This document shows, piece by piece, positions 7,274-14,620 of a DNA stretch of 27,767 nucleotides. Origin of the DNA: an uncultured Oscillospiraceae bacterium (GTDB lineage Bacteria; Bacillota; Clostridia; Oscillospirales; Oscillospiraceae); assembly GCA_910579965.1 (NCBI GenBank), contig CAJTWF010000035.1, forward strand, positions 1 to 27,767. Direction: 5' to 3'. The position numbers and the translations under genes are program-made. Under the pieces are notes generated by a model. That model did not search any database. It was given only the letters and a program-made list of their open reading frames with translations, and was not told the DNA's origin. Within the stretch, counting starts at the first letter, position 1. Each line of letters opens with the position of its first letter.

Positions 7274-8223
7274 TGGCTAAGTACACGGTCAAGCGGCTGC
7301 TGCAATCCCTTCTGACGGTTTTCATCATTGTCTCCATCGTCTTTGTGCTCATGCGCATGCTCCCCACGGATTACTACTTCACTGAGGAGCAGCAGATGAA
7401 GTACGACGAGGAGACAAAGCACGACATGCTGCAGGCCGCGGGCCTGCTGGACCCGATACCCACACAGTTGTTCCGGTTCTATAGGGGTCTCCTTCGTCTG
7501 GACTTCGGTGAGTCGCGGAGGATTCAGACTGGTGTTTCTGTGTGGAGCATCGTGGCCGGCAAGTTCACCATCTCCATGCGGCTGGGACTGATCGCCATGG
7601 CCATCTCTCTGGCCGTGGGCGTGATCCTGGGAGTGCTGCAGGCCCGGCAGAAGGACCGTCTGATGGATCATGTGGGCACCGTCTACACAGTATTCGTCAA
7701 CTCCGTGCCTCCGCTGGTGTCCTACTCCCTGGTTCTGGCCTTCGGCGCCAGAATCCTCAAGCTGCCCAGCCTCTACTCCAACCGCAACCCCGGGCCCTCC
7801 AGTATCCTGCCCATCGCCTGTCTCGCCCTCACGTCCATCGCCCACTACGCGCTGTGGACCCGGCGGTACATGGTGGATGAGTCCACAAAGGATTACATCA
7901 AGCTGGCCCGGATCAAGGGTATGTCCAGTCAGAGCATCATGGTCAAGCACGTGCTGAAAAACGCCTTCGTGCCCCTGGCCCAGTACATCCCCGCGTCTCT
8001 GCTGCTCACCCTGGGCGGCTCCCTGCTGGTGGAGCGGTTCTTCTCCGTGCCCGGCATGGGCACGCTGATGACCGACGCCATCAACCGTTACGACACCAAC
8101 GTGGTCCAGGGCTGCGTATTCCTGTACGCCAGCCTGGGCATCATCGGCGTGTTCCTTGGCGATATCCTGATGATGATTCTTGATCCGCGCATCAAGCTGG
8201 CGGGAGGAGGCGAGACCCGATAA
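7273..8223 (+). CDS. Peptide ABC transporter permease, OppB/DppB type
   Basis: 316 residues with about six membrane segments (near 9-28, 94-117, 131-155, 170-190, 229-250 and 275-303). The ATPase-contacting loop reads DYIKLARIKGMSSQSIMVKH, the OppB-type version of the EAA motif. FSVPGMGTLM near residue 257, before the last helix, is also a family hallmark. It pairs with the OppC-type permease that follows to form the inner-membrane channel. Its ATG overlaps the stop of the binding-protein gene by one base (TGATG) and has no good SD of its own. Translation therefore probably depends on coupling. It likewise overlaps the next gene (TAATG). Confidence 0.95.
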   Translation: MAKYTVKRLLQSLLTVFIIVSIVFVLMRMLPTDYYFTEEQQMKYDEETKHDMLQAAGLLDPIPTQLFRFYRGLLRLDFGESRRIQTGVSVWSIVAGKFTISMRLGLIAMAISLAVGVILGVLQARQKDRLMDHVGTVYTVFVNSVPPLVSYSLVLAFGARILKLPSLYSNRNPGPSSILPIACLALTSIAHYALWTRRYMVDESTKDYIKLARIKGMSSQSIMVKHVLKNAFVPLAQYIPASLLLTLGGSLLVERFFSVPGMGTLMTDAINRYDTNVVQGCVFLYASLGIIGVFLGDILMMILDPRIKLAGGGETR

Positions 8224-9146
8224 TGAGCAAGGTGAACCAAGACGAACTGTTCCGCGTAGTGGAATATTCCGCCGCCGCCGCCGAGCGGATCGGCTACTCC
8301 AACTACTCCTACTGGCGCTCTGTGTGGCACAACTTCCTGAAGAAGAAGTCCGCCGTGTTCATGGCCATCGTGTTCATCGTGCTGGTGGTCTTCACCTTCA
8401 TCGCCCTGGCCATCGGCAAGTATCAGTATACGGAGCTGGTGAGCAATCGGGAGACAACCTTCCTGGGTCCCTGCGCCGAGTACTGGTTCGGCACGGACAA
8501 CCTGGGACGGGACTACTGGTGCCAGGTGTGGTACGCCGCCCAGGTCTCCATCAAGCTGGCCCTTGTGGTGGCTATCGGGGAGGCCATTGTGGGCGTAGCC
8601 ATCGGGTGCCTGTGGGGCTACGTGCGCTGGCTGGACCGGCCGCTGACCGAATTGTACAATGTCATCAACAATATACCTACTGTCATCTACATGACCCTGG
8701 TGGCCCTGATCGTGGGCCAGGGCTTCGGCATCATGGCCACGGCGATGATCGCCATCGGCTGGCTGGTCATGGCGCGGAACGTGCGCAATCTGGTGCTCAT
8801 GTACCGGGACCGGGAGTACAACCTGGCCTCCCGGTGCCTGGGTACCCCGGTGTGGCGGGTGCTGGTGAAGAACATCTTCCCCTACCTCATCAGCGTGATT
8901 ATTCTGCGCCTGGCCCTGTCCATCCCCGGCACCATCGCCCTGGAGTCCACCCTGAGCTACCTGGGCCTGGGCCTGGGGGCGGCCACCCCGTCCCTGGGGC
9001 TGCTGCTGCGCAACGCCCGCAACTTCTTCCTGGACTATCCCTATCTGCTGATTGAGCCGGCGGTGATCGTATCTCTGATTACGGTTACCTTCTACCTGGT
9101 GGGCAACGCGGTGTCCGACGCCGCTGACCCCAGGAACCACGTGTAA
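8223..9146 (+). CDS. Peptide ABC transporter permease, OppC/DppC type
   Basis: 307 residues. The N-terminal cytoplasmic stretch and first helix (WHNFLKKKSAVFMAIVFIV) match the OppC_N domain. The family motif FGTDNLGRDYW follows the first periplasmic loop. Five further hydrophobic segments frame an EAA-like loop (YNLASRCLGTPVWRVLVKNI), and SYLGLGLG precedes the final helices. It is the second half of the channel with the OppB-type protein upstream. A GGAGGAGG SD lies about 12 nt before the ATG, and the start overlaps the previous stop by one base. Confidence 0.95.
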   Translation: MSKVNQDELFRVVEYSAAAAERIGYSNYSYWRSVWHNFLKKKSAVFMAIVFIVLVVFTFIALAIGKYQYTELVSNRETTFLGPCAEYWFGTDNLGRDYWCQVWYAAQVSIKLALVVAIGEAIVGVAIGCLWGYVRWLDRPLTELYNVINNIPTVIYMTLVALIVGQGFGIMATAMIAIGWLVMARNVRNLVLMYRDREYNLASRCLGTPVWRVLVKNIFPYLISVIILRLALSIPGTIALESTLSYLGLGLGAATPSLGLLLRNARNFFLDYPYLLIEPAVIVSLITVTFYLVGNAVSDAADPRNHV

Positions 9147-9162
9147 GGGAGGGGGAGAAGGA

Positions 9163-10197
9163 ATGGCGAAAGAACCGATTCTGTCCGCAAAGGACGTAGA
9201 GATTCAATTCAGCCTGCGGGGCAAGATCCTCAAGGCGATCCGCCGGTGCTCCCTGGACCTGTACGAGGGGGAGACCCTGGCCATCGTGGGCGAGTCCGGC
9301 TCCGGCAAGAGCGTGTTTACCAAGTCCTTCCTGGGCATGCTGGACGCCAACGGCTCCATTACCGGCGGCACCATCATGTATGAGGGCACGGATATCTCCA
9401 AGTATACCGCGGAGAAGGACTGGCTCACCATCCGGGGCAAGAAGATCTCCATGGTGATGCAGGACCCCATGACCAGCCTCAATCCTCTCAAGAAGATCGG
9501 CAAGCAGATTCAGGAGAGCATTGAGCTCAACCAGGGGATCAAGGGCGAGGCGGCCAGGAAGCTGGCCATTGAGATGCTCAAGAAGGTGGGCATTCCCGAC
9601 GCGGAGCGCCGGGCCAACCAGTACCCCCACGAGTTCTCCGGCGGAATGCGTCAGAGAGTGGTGATCGCCATCGCCGTGGCCTGCCGTCCCCAGATTCTCA
9701 TCTGCGACGAGCCCACCACGGCCCTGGACGTGACCATCCAGGCACAGATTCTGGACCTGATCCGGGCGCTCCAGCGGGAGCTGAACATGACCGTCATCTA
9801 CATCACCCATGACCTGGGCGTGGTGGCCAACGTGGCGGACCGCGTGGCGGTCATGTACGCGGGACAGATCGTGGAGTACGGCATGGTGAACGAGATCTTC
9901 TACGACGCGTGGCACCCCTATACGTGGGCGCTGCTGTCCAGCCTGCCCCAGCTGGGGGTGAAGGGCGAGGATCTGCCCACCATCGACGGCACGCCGCCGA
10001 ACCTCTTCTACGAGGTGAAGGGCGACGCCTTCGCGCCCCGGAACCAGCAGGCCCTGGCCATTGACTTTGAGGAGGAGCCGCCCTTCTTTGATGTGTCGGA
10101 GACCCACAAGGCCAAGACCTGGTACTTAGACCCCAGAGCGCCCAAGATCGAGCAGCCTGCGTCCATCAAAAAGCTGCGTGAACAGATGCTGAAGTAA
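9163..10197 (+). CDS. Peptide ABC transporter ATP-binding protein, OppD/DppD type
   Basis: 344 residues with a complete ATPase: Walker A GESGSGKS at 43-50, Q-loop Gln100, signature FSGGMRQR at 158-165, Walker B ILICDEP at 178-184 with Glu183, and H-loop His216. The C-terminal oligo_HPY-like region (about 232-310) is present: WHPYTWALLSSLPQ is followed by GDAFAPRNQQALAIDF. At that spot most OppD/DppD proteins carry cysteines (GCxFAPRC...C, then HxVxC) reported to bind an iron-sulfur cluster. Here they are replaced by Asp, Asn and others, and the last 90 residues contain no cysteine. It acts with the OppF-type ATPase next to it. An extended purine-rich SD (GGGAGGGGGAGAAGGA) precedes the ATG. 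Confidence 0.95.
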   Translation: MAKEPILSAKDVEIQFSLRGKILKAIRRCSLDLYEGETLAIVGESGSGKSVFTKSFLGMLDANGSITGGTIMYEGTDISKYTAEKDWLTIRGKKISMVMQDPMTSLNPLKKIGKQIQESIELNQGIKGEAARKLAIEMLKKVGIPDAERRANQYPHEFSGGMRQRVVIAIAVACRPQILICDEPTTALDVTIQAQILDLIRALQRELNMTVIYITHDLGVVANVADRVAVMYAGQIVEYGMVNEIFYDAWHPYTWALLSSLPQLGVKGEDLPTIDGTPPNLFYEVKGDAFAPRNQQALAIDFEEEPPFFDVSETHKAKTWYLDPRAPKIEQPASIKKLREQMLK

Positions 10198-10212
10198 GGG
10201 AGGGAATTTGCT

Positions 10213-11148
10213 GTGCCAGAGCGTGAAAAGCTGATAGAGATCAAGGACCTGCAAATTACCTTCGGAAGTGGCAGGAAAAAGTTTGTCGCCGTTGACCACG
10301 TCAACATCGACATCTACAAGGGGGAGACCTTCTCACTGGTGGGCGAGTCCGGCTCGGGCAAGACCACCATTGGCCGCGCAATCACCCGCATCAACCCGGT
10401 GTCCGCCGGCGAGATCCTCTTCAAGGGCCGCCGGATCAGCGGGAAGATCTCCAAGGAGCTGGATCTGGAGGTCATCAAGAAGTGTCAGATGATCTTCCAG
10501 GACCCCATGGCCTCTCTGAACGAGCGGGCCAAGGTGGACTACATCATCTCCGAGGGCCTCATCAACCACCACCTCTACAAGGACGAGGATGACCGGAAGA
10601 GGAAGGTGGAGTACGCGCTGCGGGAAGTGGGCCTGCTGCCGGAGTTTGCCTCCCGGTTCCCCCACGAGTTCTCCGGCGGCCAGCGTCAGCGTATCGGCAT
10701 TGCCCGGGCGCTGATTATGGAGCCTGAGTTTGTGGTGGCCGACGAGCCCATCTCCGCGCTGGACGTGTCCATCCGGGCCCAGGTGCTCAACCTGCTCAAC
10801 CGGCTGAAGGTCAGCCGCGGGCTGACGTACCTGTTCATCGCCCACGATCTGTCGGTGGTGCGGTTCATCTCGGACCGGATTGCTGTTATTCACAAGGGGC
10901 GCATTGTGGAGCTGGCGGAGGCGGAGGAGCTGTTCCTCCACCCGCTGCACCCCTACACCAAGGCGCTGCTGAGCGCGGTCCCCATCCCGGATCCGGAGAT
11001 GGAGAAGAAGAAGCAGCTGGTGGTGTATGATCCCTCTGTCCACGACTACAGCACTGACAAGCCCGTCTGGGAGGAGATTCTGCCCGGCCACTTCATCTAT
11101 GGCAACAAGAAGGAGCTGGAGCAGTACCGCAGAGAGATCCAGGCCTAA
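10213..11148 (+). CDS. Peptide ABC transporter ATP-binding protein, OppF/DppF type
   Basis: 311 residues from a GTG start, with GGGAGGG 8 nt upstream. Motifs: Walker A GESGSGKTT at 44-52, Q-loop Gln96, signature FSGGQRQR at 153-160, Walker B FVVADEP at 173-179 with Glu178, H-loop His211. HPLHPYTKALLSAVPIPDP near 236-254 is the OppF hallmark. The tail reads YDPSVHDYSTDKPVWEEI...PGHFIYGN rather than the cysteine-containing tail of classical OppF. The paired OppD shows the same loss, so this looks like a subfamily trait and not random decay. It is the last gene of the operon, followed by a strong hairpin. Confidence 0.95.
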   Translation: MPEREKLIEIKDLQITFGSGRKKFVAVDHVNIDIYKGETFSLVGESGSGKTTIGRAITRINPVSAGEILFKGRRISGKISKELDLEVIKKCQMIFQDPMASLNERAKVDYIISEGLINHHLYKDEDDRKRKVEYALREVGLLPEFASRFPHEFSGGQRQRIGIARALIMEPEFVVADEPISALDVSIRAQVLNLLNRLKVSRGLTYLFIAHDLSVVRFISDRIAVIHKGRIVELAEAEELFLHPLHPYTKALLSAVPIPDPEMEKKKQLVVYDPSVHDYSTDKPVWEEILPGHFIYGNKKELEQYRREIQA

Positions 11149-11161
11149 GCAAAATATTTCG

Positions 11162-11189
11162 AGGAGGCCGGCCCAAGGGCCGGCCTCCT
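11162..11189 (+). terminator. Hairpin ending the peptide-importer operon
   Basis: A perfect 13-bp stem (AGGAGGCCGGCCC, 162-174, with 177-189) has a minimal loop. It lies 13 nt after the stop codon but is followed by TTCACG, not a T-run. It may stop transcription weakly or protect the 3' end, leaving read-through into the next small gene. Confidence 0.6.
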
Positions 11190-11213
11190 TCACGTAAAAA
11201 GGAGCCAGACGGG

Positions 11214-11633
11214 ATGAAGAAGATGCTGTCGCTGTTTTCAGCGATCATGATCCGGCCCACGATCTACCGGGCCGTGACCAAGTGCGCGGTTATGCTGACG
11301 GTGGTGCTGCTGTGGGACCGGTATGTCAACAAGGGGCTGCTGCCCGTGGGACGGGACGGCTGCTTTGTGGCGGCGCTGTTCCTGTTTGGTCTGGCGTGGC
11401 TGAACTATCTGCGCCTGGACGGGCTGGAGGTCCCCCACCTGCTCTCCAGGGGAAAGAAGAAGGAGAAGAAGCGCCGGCGGCTGACCGGGGATATTGCGGA
11501 CTTCGCGGACGAGCATATCGTGCCCTTTGACGAGCTGTCCGAGGAGGAGCAGCTGGCCTGCTCCATGGCCGCCAATCTGTCCAGCGGCCTGATCTTCCTG
11601 ATCCCGGCGCTGATCGGCGTGCTGATGGGATAA
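11214..11633 (+). CDS. Small membrane protein of unknown function
   Basis: 139 residues, with GGAG 9 nt before the ATG. I do not recognise the family. Three hydrophobic segments are visible: about 24-40 (after a short basic N-terminus), 50-66, and 122-138 at the C-terminus. Between the second and third lies a very basic patch (RGKKKEKKRRR, near 79-90). An acidic stretch follows (DIADFADEHIVPFDELSEEE, near 93-112). The charge pattern places the middle loop in the cytosol. It follows the peptide importer on the same strand behind a hairpin lacking a T-run, so it could be co-transcribed by read-through. Nothing in the sequence links it to transport. Confidence 0.75.
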   Translation: MKKMLSLFSAIMIRPTIYRAVTKCAVMLTVVLLWDRYVNKGLLPVGRDGCFVAALFLFGLAWLNYLRLDGLEVPHLLSRGKKKEKKRRRLTGDIADFADEHIVPFDELSEEEQLACSMAANLSSGLIFLIPALIGVLMG

Positions 11634-11636
11634 GGG

Positions 11637-11678
11637 AGCGCCCTACCCCCTTTGACGGGGTAGGGCGCTGGTGTTTTT
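11637..11678 (+). terminator. Intrinsic terminator after the small membrane protein gene
   Basis: A 13-bp stem (AGCGCCCTACCCC, 637-649, with 657-669) and a 7-nt loop are followed by GGTGTTTTT. The convergent oleate hydratase gene ends at 11684, so the hairpin could also mark its 3' end, though without a T-run on that strand. Confidence 0.8.
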
Positions 11679-11683
11679 GGGGG

Positions 11684-13459
11684 TCAGATGACGAGGTGCT
11701 CTCTCAGCAGCTTCTCGATGTCCGTGCCGGCGATTTTTTTCAGGGCCTCGTGGAGGACCAGCTTCTCCTTCAGTCCCAGGTCCATCTCCGTGATCTTCTT
11801 CCCGTCCCGGAGCTTCACGGTGGCGTCCAGCAGGTCCCGGACGTCGTAGGTGCTGCCCCAGACCTCGGGGACGCCGCGGTCCACGTCCAGCAGGGTGTAG
11901 ACCGCCTCCATACCGGTGCGCATGGAGTATTCGGTGGTGAAGATGGTATCGCGGGCGGTCTCGGCAAACTGGCCCAGGAAGGCGAAGTTCACCGCGCCGT
12001 CAGGCACCACCTTGGGCCGGTCGGTGTCGTTGCGGGGCATGAAGAAGGCGTCAATATAGGGCATCATCACCGGCACCGTGTTGGCGCTGACAGAGGCCAG
12101 ATCCTCAATCTGGTCCTCGGGGACCCCCAGATGGTAGAGCCACTCCATGCAGATCTCCTTGCCGGTGCAGTCCCGCATGGGCTTCTTCACATAGTCGCCG
12201 GGCACGTCGCTGAACAGGGCGTACACCCACACCAGACAGTGGTCCTTGGGCTGGGCGCGGAACTGGGGCTGGCGGTTGATGGTCCAGCTGAGGAGCCATG
12301 AGGAGTCCTTCACCGTCACGATGCCGCCGGTGACCACGCCGCCGGTGAAGGGGTCCCGCTGGCAGATGTTCTTGATATAGGGGATGATCCGCTGGTCCAG
12401 GGTTTCCACGGTGGCGCTCATCCAGTTGGTCTGCTCCGGGTCATAGCAGAATTTGTCCGGGTTGCCGAAGGCGGGGTCCTGGGCGGCGATCTTCCGCCAC
12501 ATGTCCCAGCCGCCGCCGGGTCTGATCTCTGTGTTGTAGGAGGCGGGCTCGTTCTGGGAGCCCATGGAGGAGTTCTCCACACAGCCGCCGTTGGTGATGA
12601 AGACCAGGTCGTTCTCCGTCAGGTCCACAAACTCCTGATGCCCCTCCCGCAGAAGCTCGACGCGCTTGGCCAGCTTCTTTTGGGGCTGAATGTCAAATTC
12701 CACGTTGACCACCTTGGTGTTGTAGTGGAACTGGACGCTGTGCCCCTCCAGATACTTGACCATGGGCAGGATCATGGACTCATACTGGTTGTACCGGGTG
12801 AAGCGCAGAGCCTTAAAGTCCGGCAGGCCGCCGATGTGGTGGATGAAGCGCTTGATATACCGCTTCATCTCCAGGGCGCTGTGCCAGTTCTCAAAGGCAA
12901 ACATGGTGCGCCAGTAGAGCCAGAAGTTGGAGTTGAGCACCTCGCCGTCGAAGTAGTCGGTGATGCGCTTGTCGTACAGGTCCTCGTCCGGGGTGAAGAA
13001 CAGGCGCATGATCTCCATGGCCGCCCTGTCGGAGACGTCGAATTTGCCGTCCGTGTGGGCGTCCTGGCCCCGGTTGACGGTGGCCCGGCAGAGGGAGTAG
13101 TTGGGGTCCCTCTTGTTGAGCCAGTAGTACTCGTCCAGGACGCTGACCCCCTCGGTCTCAATGGAGGGGATGGAGTGGAACAGGTCCCACATGACCTCGA
13201 AATGGTTATCCATCTCCCGGCCGCCCCGCATAACGTAGCCCACGTTCTCGAACTTCCACCCATCGCAGGCCCCGCCGGGAATGGGGTCCTTCTCGAAGAT
13301 ATGGATATGCTCCCCCTTCATCTGACCGTCCCGGACCAGATAGCAGGCGGCGGTGAGGGCCGCCAGGCCGGTGCCGATGATATAGGCGGATTTGTGATCC
13401 ACGCCCTCGGGCTTCTGGGGACGGGCAAACGCCTCGTAGTTTCCGCTGGAATAATACAT
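11684..13459 (-). CDS. ohyA: Oleate hydratase (fatty acid double-bond hydratase, MCRA family)
   Basis: 591 residues, the usual length. The FAD enzyme (EC 4.2.1.53) adds water to the cis-9 double bond of oleic or linoleic acid, giving 10-hydroxy fatty acids. It is thought to detoxify unsaturated fatty acids in gut and skin bacteria. The Rossmann motif IIGTGLAALTAA lies near 27-38. RGGREM at 78-83 places the catalytic acid at Glu82, and MKRYIKRF places Tyr201. Both numbers agree with my memory of S. aureus OhyA. The N-terminus MYYSSGNYEAFARP is also typical. I chose ATG 13459 over ATG 13468 because AAAGGA overlaps the latter and lies 8 nt before the former. A TetR regulator gene lies just upstream on the same strand. 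Confidence 0.96.
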   Translation of the reverse strand: MYYSSGNYEAFARPQKPEGVDHKSAYIIGTGLAALTAACYLVRDGQMKGEHIHIFEKDPIPGGACDGWKFENVGYVMRGGREMDNHFEVMWDLFHSIPSIETEGVSVLDEYYWLNKRDPNYSLCRATVNRGQDAHTDGKFDVSDRAAMEIMRLFFTPDEDLYDKRITDYFDGEVLNSNFWLYWRTMFAFENWHSALEMKRYIKRFIHHIGGLPDFKALRFTRYNQYESMILPMVKYLEGHSVQFHYNTKVVNVEFDIQPQKKLAKRVELLREGHQEFVDLTENDLVFITNGGCVENSSMGSQNEPASYNTEIRPGGGWDMWRKIAAQDPAFGNPDKFCYDPEQTNWMSATVETLDQRIIPYIKNICQRDPFTGGVVTGGIVTVKDSSWLLSWTINRQPQFRAQPKDHCLVWVYALFSDVPGDYVKKPMRDCTGKEICMEWLYHLGVPEDQIEDLASVSANTVPVMMPYIDAFFMPRNDTDRPKVVPDGAVNFAFLGQFAETARDTIFTTEYSMRTGMEAVYTLLDVDRGVPEVWGSTYDVRDLLDATVKLRDGKKITEMDLGLKEKLVLHEALKKIAGTDIEKLLREHLVI

Positions 13460-13500
13460 GAAAAACATCCTTTCATTCTGTTTTGGTTGGGTTGTTCACC

Positions 13501-13514
13501 TGATAGGGCTATCA
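13501..13514. promoter_or_regulatory. Palindrome over the oleate hydratase -10 element, candidate TetR operator
   Basis: TGATAG-GG-CTATCA is a perfect 14-nt inverted repeat. It overlaps the -10 hexamer (13511-13516) of the ohyA promoter and the likely start point. The position fits repression by the neighbouring TetR-family protein. Binding is inferred only from position and symmetry. Confidence 0.5.
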
Positions 13515-13539
13515 TAGGACAGTTTTTTTCTTTTCACAA
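13511..13539 (-). promoter_or_regulatory. Promoter of the oleate hydratase gene
   Basis: On the minus strand: TTGTGA (-35, 13539-13534), a 17-nt spacer with a run of A, and TATGAT (-10, 13516-13511). The leader to ATG 13459 is about 45 nt. Its presence means ohyA can be transcribed independently of the upstream regulator gene. Confidence 0.75.
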
Positions 13540-13543
13540 TAAA

Positions 13544-13588
13544 CAATCATGCCCCGATGATAAGTTTCTTATCATCGGGGCATGATTG
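13544..13588 (-). terminator. 21-bp perfect hairpin between the TetR gene and ohyA
   Basis: The arms 13544-13564 and 13568-13588 are fully complementary over 21 bp with a 3-nt loop. On the minus strand the stem is followed by TTTATTGT, so it can terminate the regulator transcript. Its lower part contains GATGATAAG / CTTATCATC, so the DNA palindrome could also serve as a protein-binding site next to the ohyA promoter. Confidence 0.75.
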
Positions 13589-13595
13589 ATAGGAT

Positions 13596-14174
13596 CTAAG
13601 GGCTTTCCGCTGAATGGAGAGGCTCGCCGGCACGAAAGGCGCCCAGCGCCCGGAGAATGCTGCCATGTACCACACGGCTGGTGCGTTCGACAAGCACGGA
13701 TGGCTCCTCCCGCATATTGTTGTCGATCCACTCCAGCATAACGCCAATGAAGGCATACTCGTAGAAGTTCGCAATGAAGCGCTTGTCCGCCTCGCTGACC
13801 GGCATTTCCGCCGATTTTTCCTCTACCACGCCCAGGATTAAACTACAGATCAGCGGATTCAGGTACTGCTCGATTCGTTCCCGGCTGACACAGCGGTAGA
13901 CGTTCATGATGAGGGGCTTGTTGGCCTGTACCGCGGAGAAGATGTTGAGAAAGCCCTCCTGCCAGGTGTCATAGGTCTTCTTCCCCTCCATGGCCTGGGC
14001 GGCCTCCTCTGCGCAGGTCCACTCCACCAGATCATAGATGTCCTTAAAATGGTAGTAGAAGGTCATGCGGTTGATACCGCAGTCATCTGCAATATCGCTG
14101 ATGGTAATTTTATTCAGCGGTTTCTGAAGAAGCAGGTTTTTCAGCGACTCTGCCAGGGCCTTCTTTGTTTTCAT
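13596..14174 (-). CDS. TetR/AcrR family transcriptional regulator (DhaS-like, TetR_C_8 type)
   Basis: 192 residues. The N-terminal DNA-binding domain is clear, with the helix-turn-helix in ITISDIADDCGINRMTFYYHF, residues about 23-43. FKDIYDLVEW just after it is characteristic of the DhaS/TetR_C_8 branch. The C-terminal half (about 75-180) is a helical ligand and dimer domain with no recognisable ligand signature. GAGGGA lies about 6 nt before the ATG. It sits directly upstream of ohyA on the same strand, separated by a terminator, so a role as local regulator of the hydratase, perhaps sensing fatty acids, is a reasonable inference. Its own promoter and an inverted repeat in its leader allow autoregulation. 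Confidence 0.9.
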   Translation of the reverse strand: MKTKKALAESLKNLLLQKPLNKITISDIADDCGINRMTFYYHFKDIYDLVEWTCAEEAAQAMEGKKTYDTWQEGFLNIFSAVQANKPLIMNVYRCVSRERIEQYLNPLICSLILGVVEEKSAEMPVSEADKRFIANFYEYAFIGVMLEWIDNNMREEPSVLVERTSRVVHGSILRALGAFRAGEPLHSAESP

Positions 14175-14256
14175 TCGTTGTCCCTCTTCCTGTCAGCCGG
14201 CTGTTTTATCCGGTTTGACCAGCGGCGCCTTCGCGGGATACATCGCTGGCAGTGTG

Positions 14257-14273
14257 AAAACGGCGTCCGTTTT
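14257..14273. promoter_or_regulatory. Inverted repeat in the TetR gene leader
   Basis: AAAACGG-CGT-CCGTTTT, 7-bp arms, lies about 15-30 nt downstream of the predicted start point of the regulator gene. It could be an autoregulatory operator. It does not resemble the palindrome at the ohyA promoter, which argues against one protein using both. Confidence 0.35.
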
Positions 14274-14294
14274 TAACAATGCGTTGGCAAAGAA

Positions 14295-14323
14295 AAAATA
14301 GCATAGCAGGGGATGTTTGTCAA
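14295..14323 (-). promoter_or_regulatory. Promoter of the TetR regulator gene
   Basis: On the minus strand: TTGACA (14323-14318), a 17-nt spacer and TATTTT (14300-14295). The leader is about 110 nt. Confidence 0.75.
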
Positions 14324-14575
14324 GATTCTGGAAGTCTTTGGCGTCCGGAGAGGTGGGGGCGCAGCATCGCTGCAAGCAGATGCAGTTCCCTTCGGCGGTT
14401 GCTGCAAGCTATAGGCGCTGAATGGGTGGAGTTCGTCATAATTACGATTTTCTATTGACGGACAGCCCTGCATTTGTGCAATGAATACATAACAATATAG
14501 AAGAACTATCCGTAATATTTGCTGTTTCTCCTGTAAAATGGCAGCTTGTTAGGCAGGGAACATTTCGCATAGACT
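14324..14575. other. Intergenic region with no gene seen
   Basis: About 250 nt lie between the regulator promoter and the malQ 3' hairpin. I see only a repeated GCTGCAAGC (14369-14377 and 14401-14409) and a small GCAGC-ATC-GCTGC hairpin. There is no convincing ORF with an SD and no RNA gene I recognise. The lower-GC stretch at 14430-14560 may be a former promoter region. Confidence 0.4.
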
Positions 14576-14604
14576 GAGCCGCACCGCAGGACACGGTGCG
14601 GCTC
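14576..14604 (-). terminator. Hairpin after malQ
   Basis: An 11-bp stem (GAGCCGCACCG, 576-586, with 594-604) and a 7-nt loop lie 16 nt after the malQ stop codon on the minus strand. No T-run follows on that strand, so termination may be weak or factor-dependent. Confidence 0.5.
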
Positions 14605-14620
14605 TCTTCAGTCCGGCAGT

